Positions 1 to 6,266 of a stretch of 8,877 nt of DNA are shown piece after piece (position 1 is the stretch's first letter; each line of letters opens with the position of its first letter). The stretch comes from Azoarcus sp. (GTDB lineage: Bacteria > Pseudomonadota > Gammaproteobacteria > Burkholderiales > Rhodocyclaceae), in NCBI GenBank assembly GCA_031282905.1, contig JAITCV010000107.1, forward strand, positions 1 through 8,877, written 5' to 3'. The notes beneath the pieces are model-generated. The model was not told the DNA's origin. It did not search any database and saw nothing but the letters and a program-made list of their open reading frames with translations. A program made the translations under genes and the position numbers.

Positions 1-663
1 ATCCAGAAAATCTCCGCGCAGAATCTTACCCGCAATTGGGTGATGATTCCCGCCGTGACTTATCACGAAGAGGCCGATATCACCGATCTGGAAGCCTTTC
101 GTTTGTGCATCAACCAGGAAAACGAAAAAGGCGGCGGCGCGAAACTGACCCTGCTGGCTTTTCTCATCAAGGCCAGCGTCAAGGCATTACAGACCTTCCC
201 CGCTTTCAACAGTTCGCTCGACGGCGACAACATCGTTCTGAAAAAGTATTTCCATATCGGCTTCGCCGCCGATACGCCCAATGGCTTGGTCGTGCCCGTG
301 ATCAAGCACGCCGACAAGAAAGGCATCGTCGAAATCGCAACGGAAACCGGCGCGCTTGCCCGGCAGGCGCGGGAAGGCAAGCTCAAACCCGCCGACATGC
401 AAGGCGCGGGTTTCACGATCTCCAGCCTGGGCGGCATCGGCGGCACCGCTTTTTCGCCCATCATCAACGCGCCGGAAGTGGCGATCCTGGGCGTGAACAA
501 ATCGGCGATCAAACCGATATGGGATGGCCAGGCCTTCCAGCCCCGGTTGATGCTGCCCCTGTCCCTCACTGCCGATCATCGGGTGATCGACGGCGCGCTG
601 GCAACACGGTTCAACGTCTATCTGGCCCGATTGCTGGCGGATTTCCGCCGGGTGACGTTGTAA
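1..663 (+). CDS. aceF: Dihydrolipoyl acetyltransferase (pyruvate dehydrogenase E2), C-terminal catalytic part, 5' end outside window
   Basis: This is the acyltransferase core of E2, which moves the acetyl group from lipoyl-lysine to CoA in the cytosolic pyruvate dehydrogenase complex. The frame is open from base 1, so the start, the lipoyl domains and the subunit-binding domain lie to the left; 220 residues are visible. The fragment opens with a stretch typical of the E2 catalytic fold (NWVMIPAVTYHEEADIT), so only a short part of the catalytic domain is missing. The catalytic signature DHRVIDG is present, with His at visible residue 193 and Asp at 197, and the protein ends LLADFRRVTL as bacterial E2 proteins do. 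An lpdA gene 0.9 kb downstream supports pyruvate rather than 2-oxoglutarate dehydrogenase E2, although the catalytic domain alone does not fully exclude other 2-oxoacid complexes. The next gene starts 13 nt after the stop. Confidence 0.93.
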   Translation: MQKISAQNLTRNWVMIPAVTYHEEADITDLEAFRLCINQENEKGGGAKLTLLAFLIKASVKALQTFPAFNSSLDGDNIVLKKYFHIGFAADTPNGLVVPVIKHADKKGIVEIATETGALARQAREGKLKPADMQGAGFTISSLGGIGGTAFSPIINAPEVAILGVNKSAIKPIWDGQAFQPRLMLPLSLTADHRVIDGALATRFNVYLARLLADFRRVTL

Positions 664-676
664 GGCCGGTTTTGCG

Positions 677-1600
677 ATGAACATGAAAGATATTTCTTCC
701 GCCAATCCGGAACCGCGCACGGCGGTTCTGGTCGATTGTGACAACGTCTCGCCGGACATCCTGGAATACGCGCTGCTGATGGCCGCCCAATTCGGACGTA
801 TCGTGCTGCGTCGCGGTTACGGCAACCAGAACACGCTATCCAACAAATGGCAGACCGCCCTCGTCCAACAGGCATTCACGCCCTGCCTGCAATTCCAGTA
901 CGCCAGCGGAAAGAATACCGCCGATATCGCCCTGGCGCTCGACGCGCAGGAAGCCTTGTTCGATGAGCGCGTCGATTCCTTCTGCCTGGTGACGAGCGAT
1001 TCCGATTTCACCTATCTCTGCCGAAAACTACGCGAACGTGGCGCGATAGTCTGCATCATTGGCGAAGCCAAGACGCCCAATCCCCTGCGCAATGCCTGCG
1101 ACCAGTTTTTTGAATGGCAAGCAGAAACCGTGGGGATGGAGACGAATGTCAAAATCACGGTAAAGCCGGAACAAACCGACGCAAAGAAAATCACCGCGAA
1201 ACCCGCGAAACTTGCCGTCACGGCGAAACCCGCAGAGCCTGCCGCTGCGGCAAAACCCGCAGAGCCTGCCATCGCGGCAAAACCCGCGAAACCTGCCGTC
1301 GCGGCGAAACCCGCTGAACCTGCCATCAAAGCCCGCCCACTCACTGTGGTGAAAGCCGTCTCGCAACTGGTCAATAATTCATCCGAAGGAAAGGTTGACC
1401 TGAGCGCGCTCGGACAATATCTCAAGCGTATCGACTCATCCTTCTCGGCGCAGAAATACGGACATTCCAGCCTGCTGAACATGATAAAAACATACGACCT
1501 CCTGATTGTGAACCTGGAAAAGAATACTCACTGGGTCAGTCTGTCGCCGAAAGCCGAAACGTCCAACAATAAAGAGGAAACCAGCCATGCCGCTCCTTGA
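677..1600 (+). CDS. NYN-domain putative RNase with C-terminal OST-HTH/LOTUS domain
   Basis: This 307-residue protein has an N-terminal NYN (PIN-like, LabA/DUF88-type) nuclease domain, about residues 14-150. Its expected acidic residues are visible: D20 and D22 in VLVDCDN, D83 in NTADIALALD, and D108 and D110 in VTSDSDF. Residues 174-218 are five 9-residue Ala/Lys/Pro-rich repeats acting as a flexible linker. Residues about 221-290 (from LTVVKAVSQLV to THWVSLSP) look like an OST-HTH/LOTUS winged-helix domain, a putative RNA-binding fold often paired with NYN. By family it is a metal-dependent RNase or RNA-binding regulator; the substrate is unknown. The start at 677 lacks a strong Shine-Dalgarno, and ATG 683 is also possible. 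The gene lies 13 nt after the E2 gene and overlaps lpdA by 14 nt, so it is probably co-transcribed with both. By eye its 3' part looks less GC-rich than lpdA, a weak hint of a later insertion. Confidence 0.85.
   Translation: MNMKDISSANPEPRTAVLVDCDNVSPDILEYALLMAAQFGRIVLRRGYGNQNTLSNKWQTALVQQAFTPCLQFQYASGKNTADIALALDAQEALFDERVDSFCLVTSDSDFTYLCRKLRERGAIVCIIGEAKTPNPLRNACDQFFEWQAETVGMETNVKITVKPEQTDAKKITAKPAKLAVTAKPAEPAAAAKPAEPAIAAKPAKPAVAAKPAEPAIKARPLTVVKAVSQLVNNSSEGKVDLSALGQYLKRIDSSFSAQKYGHSSLLNMIKTYDLLIVNLEKNTHWVSLSPKAETSNNKEETSHAAP
1196..1330 (+). repeat. Five in-frame 27-nt tandem repeats coding an Ala/Lys/Pro-rich linker
   Basis: Five consecutive 27-nt units start at 1196, 1223, 1250, 1277 and 1304. 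They encode AKPAKLAVT, AKPAEPAAA, AKPAEPAIA, AKPAKPAVA and AKPAEPAIK (residues 174-218 of the NYN protein). Codons differ between units at several third positions (gcg/gca/gct, gag/gaa), so the array is not a very recent expansion. It joins the nuclease and OST-HTH domains. The composition resembles the Ala-Pro linkers of lipoyl enzymes and also bacterial AKP-type nucleic-acid-binding tails; which applies here cannot be decided from sequence alone. Confidence 0.85.
1573..1577 (+). promoter_or_regulatory. Ribosome binding site of lpdA inside the NYN gene
   Basis: AGAGG lies 9 nt before ATG 1587, within the last codons of the preceding gene. It supports the 1587 start and the 14-nt overlap, and fits translational coupling of the two genes. 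Confidence 0.7.
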
Positions 1601-3293
1601 CATCGAAGTTCCCGACATCGGCGATTTCTCCGATGTGCCCGTCATCGACATCCTCGTCAAGCCCGGCGATGCGATCGCCACGGACGACGCCTTGGTGACG
1701 CTGGAATCCGACAAGGCGACGATGGACGTGCCCTCCACCGCCGCGGGCGTGGTGAAGGAGGTGTGCGTGAAACCCGGCGACCGGGTATCCAGAGGCAGCC
1801 TGCTCATCCGCCTGGAAACCCGCGCGCCCGCATCGTCTTCCGCCGCCGCGCCATCCCGCGATCCCGCGCCCGCGCCATCATCCTGTGGCAGCGCCGACGT
1901 GGAATGCGACATGCTCGTCCTCGGCGCCGGGCCGGGCGGTTATTCGGCGGCTTTCCGCGCCGCCGACCTGGGCTTGCAAACCGTGCTCGTCGAACGCTAT
2001 CCCACCTTGGGCGGCGTTTGCCTCAATGTCGGCTGCATTCCTTCCAAGGCATTGCTGCACGTTGTCGCCGTGATGGAAGAAGCGGAACATCTCGTCGCTT
2101 GCGGGGTGAATTTCGCCGCGCCGCGGATCGACCTCGACCAACTGCGCCTCCACAAGGAAAAGATCGTCGCGCGGCTCACCGGCGGCCTCGCGGGCATGGC
2201 CAGGGACCGCAAGGTGCGCCACTTGCAAGGTAGCGGACGCTTCCTCGATCCCCATCATCTCGAAGTCGATGCCGGGGGCGGAAAGCAGGTGGTGAAGTTC
2301 AGGAACGCCATCATCGCCGCAGGCTCCCAGGCTGTGCGCCTGCCCTTCATGCCCGAGGACGAGCGCATCATCGATTCTACCGGCGCGCTGGCGCTGGCTT
2401 CGATTCCCCGGAAAATGCTGGTCATCGGCGGCGGCATCATCGGGCTGGAAATGGCGACGGTCTACAGCGCCCTGGGAGCGCGCATCACCCTGGTGGAATT
2501 GGGCAACGGCCTCATGCCCGGCGCGGATCGTGATCTGCTCGAGGTGTGGAAGAAGAAAAACGCGCGCCGCTTCGAGCGCGTTCTGCTCAACACCGGCGTG
2601 ATCGCCGCCCAGGCGGGCGCGGATGGCATCGCCATCACCTATTCCACGGGCGAAAGGGAAACCTTCGACCGGGTGCTGGTGGCCGTGGGCCGCGCGCCCA
2701 ACGGCAAGAACATCGCCGCCGACCAGGCGGGCGTGACCGTGACCGAACGCGGCTTCATCGAAGTCGACGCGCAGCAACGCACCAATGCGCCGCACATCTT
2801 CGCCATTGGCGACATCGTCGGCCAGCCCATGCTCGCCCACAAGGCGGTGCATGAAGGCCATGTCGCCGCCGAGGCCGCCGCCGGGCAGAAAACCGCCTTC
2901 GACGCCTTGCAGATTCCCAGCGTCGCCTATACCCACCCGGAAATCGCCTGGGCGGGCAACACCGAAGAACAACTGAAAACCGCGGGCATCGCCTTCGAAA
3001 AAGCCGTCTTCCCCTGGGCCGCCAGTGGCCGCGCCATCGCCAATGGCGCGGAAGAAGGCTTCACCAAGCTGTTGTTCGACAGCAGGACGCACCGCATCCT
3101 CGGCGGCGCCATCGTCGGCGTGAACGCGGGCGATCTGATCGGCGAGATCTGCCTGGCCATCGAAATGGGCGCGGACACGCTCGATATCGGCAAGACCATC
3201 CACCCCCACCCCACGCTGTGCGAATCCATCGGCATGGCGGCGGAAGTCGCCCACGGCAGTTGCACGGACCTGCCGCCCGCAAGGAAGAAATGA
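1587..3293 (+). CDS. lpdA: Dihydrolipoyl dehydrogenase (E3) with N-terminal lipoyl domain
   Basis: This flavoenzyme reoxidises dihydrolipoamide on E2 with NAD+ as acceptor. It has 568 residues, about 100 more than a plain E3, because residues 1-78 form a lipoyl domain with the modifiable lysine K43 in ESDKA. A Pro/Ala/Ser-rich linker (about 79-103) follows. The FAD-binding motif GAGPGG is at 113-118, the redox-active disulfide is C145/C150 in GGVCLNVGCIPSK, and the NAD-binding motif GGGIIG is at 281-286. A second FAD contact is in AIGDIVGQPMLAHKA, and the catalytic pair is H541/E546 in HPHPTLCE. All expected catalytic residues are present. The lipoyl-E3 form is known from Neisseria p64k and many betaproteobacteria, where E3 belongs to the pyruvate dehydrogenase operon. 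AGAGG at 1573-1577 supports the start. The protein ends with a short basic tail (ARKK). Confidence 0.96.
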   Translation: MPLLDIEVPDIGDFSDVPVIDILVKPGDAIATDDALVTLESDKATMDVPSTAAGVVKEVCVKPGDRVSRGSLLIRLETRAPASSSAAAPSRDPAPAPSSCGSADVECDMLVLGAGPGGYSAAFRAADLGLQTVLVERYPTLGGVCLNVGCIPSKALLHVVAVMEEAEHLVACGVNFAAPRIDLDQLRLHKEKIVARLTGGLAGMARDRKVRHLQGSGRFLDPHHLEVDAGGGKQVVKFRNAIIAAGSQAVRLPFMPEDERIIDSTGALALASIPRKMLVIGGGIIGLEMATVYSALGARITLVELGNGLMPGADRDLLEVWKKKNARRFERVLLNTGVIAAQAGADGIAITYSTGERETFDRVLVAVGRAPNGKNIAADQAGVTVTERGFIEVDAQQRTNAPHIFAIGDIVGQPMLAHKAVHEGHVAAEAAAGQKTAFDALQIPSVAYTHPEIAWAGNTEEQLKTAGIAFEKAVFPWAASGRAIANGAEEGFTKLLFDSRTHRILGGAIVGVNAGDLIGEICLAIEMGADTLDIGKTIHPHPTLCESIGMAAEVAHGSCTDLPPARKK

Positions 3294-3467
3294 CCCATGC
3301 CGCAATGCCGCCGGTTGGCGGAGATCTTCCGGGCGATGAAACGAGACCCTCCGCCGCAATGCAAAAACAATAGCCGCGACCGATTCACGGCCAACACTCG
3401 ATAATACTGGATGGCCGCAAGGCGCTATGGCATCATATTGGGCAATTCATGCTGATTGGAAAGGCAC
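3294..3467. other. Intergenic spacer between lpdA and the HD-GYP regulator
   Basis: This 174-nt gap separates the metabolic and signalling genes and contains no credible gene. A small hairpin, CCGCC-GGTT-GGCGG (3308-3321), follows the lpdA stop, but it has no T-run after it. The right arm, extended to GGCGGAG (3317-3323), can instead pair with CTCCGCC at 3349-3355 across a 25-nt loop, so the two structures exclude each other. The 10-mer GCCGCAATGC occurs twice (3299-3308 and 3353-3362). GATAAT at 3400-3405 resembles a -10 box but has no matching -35. A promoter for the signalling cluster is expected here but cannot be pinned down. Confidence 0.45.
3458..3464 (+). promoter_or_regulatory. Ribosome binding site fixing the start of the HD-GYP regulator at ATG 3468
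   Basis: The purine run GGAAAGG just before ATG 3468 is the best Shine-Dalgarno near the gene start. An in-frame TTG at 3456 would add four residues (MERH) but has no such site upstream, and the purine run overlaps that TTG. ATG 3468 is therefore preferred. Confidence 0.6.
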
Positions 3468-5096
3468 ATGGCAACCGATGACGAACTGATTTTCGCGGAC
3501 GAAGAAGAACCCGCCAAAACCCAGGAAACACTCCACGAGCCCTGGAAAGTGATGATCGTCGATGACGAGCCGGAAATCCATGCCATCACCCGGCTGGCCC
3601 TGTCGGGCTTCGTGTTCGAGCGGCGTGCGCTGGAATTCATCAGCGCCTACAGCGGCGCCGAGGCAAGAATACTCATCGCCGAACATCCGGACACCGCCAT
3701 GATGCTGCTCGATGTCGTCATGGAAACCGAGGACGCCGGGCTCGATATCGTGCGCCATGTCCGCGAAATCCTGAAAAACCGCATGACCCGCATCATCCTG
3801 CGCACCGGGCAGCCCGGACAGGCGCCGGAACGCAAGGTCATCCTCGAATACGATATCAACGATTACAAAACGAAAACAGAATTGACTTCCCAAAAACTAT
3901 TCACCTCGGTCGTGGCGGGATTGCGCTCCTACGCCGATCTGGAAACCATCGAGCAAAACCGGCTTGGGCTGGAGCAAATCATCAATGCCTCGGCCAGCAT
4001 CTTCAAGATCCAGTCGATGGAGTATTTCATCCGGGGCGTGCTGACGCAATTGGTCTCCCTCCTGAAACTGGGCAAGAACACCTTCTATTGCGGCAATGGC
4101 TGCCTGGCTTCCGACGATCAAGACGCCTGCTTTCGCATCGTCGCGGGCACCGGCATGTATGCCAACCATGCCGGACGAAAGATCGAGGAGATTCTCCCCG
4201 CCAGAATCCTGGCGGAAGTCTACGCCGCCATTGCCCAAAGGGAACATATCTTCGCCGTCGATCATATCGTGCTCTTTCTCATGAACAGCGAACGGCGGGT
4301 GCGGGACAATACCCTCAAGAACGACCGCCGCAAGGTCGCCATCGAGCGGCGCAAGAGCGATATGAGCATCGACAATCGACGCAAGAACATCATCTATCTG
4401 GAAAACGCGCGCGAATTGAGCGTGTTCGACAAGGACTTGCTCAATATCTTCTGTACCAATGTCGCCGTGGCCTTCGACAACATCCATCTCGCGGAAGAAC
4501 TGGAACACACCCAGAAAGAAGTGGTCGAGCGCATCAGCGCGGTGGCGGAAACCCGTTCCGAGGAAACCGGCAACCATGTGCGCCGGGTGGCGGAATACTG
4601 CTACCTGCTGGCGCGGCTTTCCGGCATGGATGAAGCGGAAGCGCAAATCCTGCGGGAAGCCGCGCCCATGCACGATATCGGCAAGGTCGGCATTCCCGAC
4701 TCCATCCTGAACAAGCCAGGCAGGCTGACGCCGGAAGAATTCGACATCATGAAAAAACACACGGAAATCGGCAAGAAACTGCTGTCCAATTCCAAGAGCC
4801 ATCTCCTGGACGTTTCCGCCATCCTCGCCTATGAACACCACGAACATTACGATGGAAAAGGCTATCCCCGTGGCCTTGCGGGCGAGGATATCCATCTCTA
4901 TGGCCGCATCACCGCCATTGCCGACGTGTTCGACGCGCTCGGCAACGCGCGTTGCTATAAGCCCGCCTGGGACATCGACGCGGTATTCGATTACATGCGG
5001 GAACAACGAGGCAGGCAATTCGACCCCATCCTGGTCGATCTCTTTCTCGAACACCGGAAAGAATTGCTGGAAATCCAGGAAAGTTTCAAGGACTGA
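3468..5096 (+). CDS. Response regulator REC-DUF3369-HD-GYP, predicted cyclic di-GMP phosphodiesterase
   Basis: This cytosolic regulator of 542 residues, counted from ATG 3468, is predicted to hydrolyse c-di-GMP under phosphorylation control. The REC domain (about 26-150) has acidic residues D32 and D33 in VDDEPE and phosphoacceptor D82 in LLDVVME. Its end reads NDYKTKTELT instead of the usual Lys-Pro, as in DUF3369 proteins. The DUF3369 middle (about 155-345) contains a very basic stretch at 275-306. The HD-GYP domain (about 350-540) keeps the metal-site residues known from the family: E366 and H370 (ETGNH), H402-D403 (MHDIGK), H431 (KKHTEIG), H457-H458 (EHHEHYDGKGYP) and D486 (ADVFDA). The GYP motif is G465-Y466-P467. 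It is therefore likely active. The kinase encoded three genes downstream is its most plausible phosphodonor; that link is inference. The FIST gene starts 48 nt after the stop. Confidence 0.93.
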   Translation: MATDDELIFADEEEPAKTQETLHEPWKVMIVDDEPEIHAITRLALSGFVFERRALEFISAYSGAEARILIAEHPDTAMMLLDVVMETEDAGLDIVRHVREILKNRMTRIILRTGQPGQAPERKVILEYDINDYKTKTELTSQKLFTSVVAGLRSYADLETIEQNRLGLEQIINASASIFKIQSMEYFIRGVLTQLVSLLKLGKNTFYCGNGCLASDDQDACFRIVAGTGMYANHAGRKIEEILPARILAEVYAAIAQREHIFAVDHIVLFLMNSERRVRDNTLKNDRRKVAIERRKSDMSIDNRRKNIIYLENARELSVFDKDLLNIFCTNVAVAFDNIHLAEELEHTQKEVVERISAVAETRSEETGNHVRRVAEYCYLLARLSGMDEAEAQILREAAPMHDIGKVGIPDSILNKPGRLTPEEFDIMKKHTEIGKKLLSNSKSHLLDVSAILAYEHHEHYDGKGYPRGLAGEDIHLYGRITAIADVFDALGNARCYKPAWDIDAVFDYMREQRGRQFDPILVDLFLEHRKELLEIQESFKD

Positions 5097-5132
5097 ACGC
5101 GCGACCCATGAGCACTTATGACCACCCTTGAC

Positions 5133-5137
5133 AGGAA
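5133..5137 (+). promoter_or_regulatory. Ribosome binding site favouring ATG 5145 for the FIST gene
   Basis: AGGAA lies 7 nt before ATG 5145. The in-frame upstream ATG at 5118 has no recognisable Shine-Dalgarno. The nine extra residues it would add (MTTLDRNET) fall outside the recognisable FIST fold. Confidence 0.6.
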
Positions 5138-5144
5138 CGAAACC

Positions 5145-6266
5145 ATGTCCTCCATCGAAGTAAAGTTCGCCAAGAGTACGCATCCCGACGCCAGAACCGC
5201 CGTGAGCGAATTGGAAACCCAAGTGGGCGACATCGCCGCCAATGCCCTGATTTTCTTCTGCTCGCCCAAATATGACCACGTCGCCCTGGGCAAGGCCATC
5301 AAGGCCACCTTCGACTGCCCGGCCATTGGCTGCACCACGGCGGGGGAAATCCTGGGCAGCGAAGGCTATATCGAGGATGCCATCGTCTGCGCCGCCATTG
5401 CTTCCGAAAAGCTCACGATGAAACCCGTCCTCATCCGCGATCTGACCGCTTTCGTCAAGGAAGAAAAACCCCGGGAACTGGACCCCATCTCCGCTCTTCC
5501 CCACAAGAAAAGTTTCACCCTGCTCCTCATCGACGGCTTGTCGATGCTCGAAGAAGAAGTCATCGGCAGCATCAACCGCGCGCTCAAAGGCATCCCGCTG
5601 ATCGGCGCTTCCGCTGGAGACGGACTGGACTTCGGCCATACGCGGGTATATCACGATGGCGCATTCCACGAGAAAATCGCCGTATTGGCGCTGTTTGAAA
5701 CCAGCCTGCCCTTCATGCCTTTGCACATCCAGCATTTCGAACCCACGAACAAGCGCCTGGTCATCACCTCCGCCGACAACGCCACCCGCACGGTCACCGA
5801 AATCAACGGCATGCCCGCGGTGGAAGAATATGCCGACGCGGTCGGTTTATCCATCGATAAACTCAGCCCGCAGGTATTCGCCGCCCACCCGGTCATGCTG
5901 CGCCTGGGCGGTGAATATTACGTGCGCTCCATCCAGAAGGTAAATCCCGATGGTAGCCTGACTTTCTTTTGCGCCATCGACACCGGTCTCGTGCTCACCG
6001 TTGCGCAGTCTTCCACCAGCCTGGTCGACAATCTGGAAAAAGGCTTGAATCAAATCCGGGAACACGTCCCCAAACCGGCGCTGATTTTTGGCAGCGACTG
6101 CATCCTGCGCCGCCTGGAAATACAGCAACACGGCGAATTGGACAGGGTAAAAGCCGTATTGGCCCAATATCCCCTGATCGGTTTCAGCACTTATGGCGAA
6201 CAATATTGCGGCATACACGTCAATCACACCCTTACCGCCCTCGCGTTGGGAGAGAGTGACGAATGA
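5145..6266 (+). CDS. FIST-domain sensory protein, NosP-like
   Basis: This is a soluble protein of 373 residues from ATG 5145 (382 if ATG 5118 is used) with FIST_N and FIST_C domains and no signal peptide or membrane segment. FIST_N features include GCTTAGEILGSEGY and LIGASAGDG. FIST_C features include DCILRRLE (from D318) and GFSTYGEQY (346-354), followed by IHVNHTLTALAL. FIST domains are predicted ligand sensors. One branch, NosP, binds haem and nitric oxide and regulates a partner histidine kinase and c-di-GMP enzymes. As I remember them, the C-terminal motifs here match that branch, and the gene neighbours fit it. Haem binding is not shown by sequence: several histidines are candidates and I cannot name the ligand. 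The stop overlaps the next start (ATGA), implying coupled translation with the cyclase. The FIST call is strong, the NosP assignment moderate. Confidence 0.88.
   Translation: MSSIEVKFAKSTHPDARTAVSELETQVGDIAANALIFFCSPKYDHVALGKAIKATFDCPAIGCTTAGEILGSEGYIEDAIVCAAIASEKLTMKPVLIRDLTAFVKEEKPRELDPISALPHKKSFTLLLIDGLSMLEEEVIGSINRALKGIPLIGASAGDGLDFGHTRVYHDGAFHEKIAVLALFETSLPFMPLHIQHFEPTNKRLVITSADNATRTVTEINGMPAVEEYADAVGLSIDKLSPQVFAAHPVMLRLGGEYYVRSIQKVNPDGSLTFFCAIDTGLVLTVAQSSTSLVDNLEKGLNQIREHVPKPALIFGSDCILRRLEIQQHGELDRVKAVLAQYPLIGFSTYGEQYCGIHVNHTLTALALGESDE
6248..6256 (+). promoter_or_regulatory. Ribosome binding site and ATGA coupling site of the GGDEF gene
   Basis: The purine run GGGAGAGAG at the end of the FIST gene lies 6 nt before ATG 6263. 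The FIST stop TGA (6264-6266) overlaps this ATG. The arrangement supports the start and suggests translational coupling and matched amounts of the two proteins. Confidence 0.7.

Noticed and set aside
36..680. Plus-strand frame of 214 codons overlapping the E2 fragment
   Set aside because: It is an Arg-rich off-frame reading. The other frame gives a clear E2 catalytic domain that is open to base 1.
3308..3321. Rho-independent terminator after lpdA
   Set aside because: The CCGCC/GGCGG stem is short and has no T-run on either side.
1878..3359. 493-codon minus-strand open frame opposite lpdA
   Set aside because: It lies almost wholly opposite a gene with every E3 motif intact, its translation has no recognisable domain, and such frames are common opposite GC-rich genes.
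3400..3405. Sigma-70 -10 box GATAAT upstream of the HD-GYP gene
   Set aside because: The -10 match is fair, but no acceptable -35 lies 16-18 nt upstream, so it is not listed as a promoter.
3428..3443. Sigma-54 type -24/-12 promoter (TGGCAT ... TTGGGC)
   Set aside because: The GG and GC elements are one base too far apart and the -12 element does not match.
3456..3467. TTG start for the HD-GYP regulator
   Set aside because: It has no upstream ribosome site, while GGAAAGG sits just before ATG 3468 and overlaps the TTG.
3897..5735. 612-codon minus-strand open frame opposite the HD-GYP and FIST genes
   Set aside because: It spans two convincing plus-strand genes and their gap, and its translation is a low-complexity shadow with no motif.
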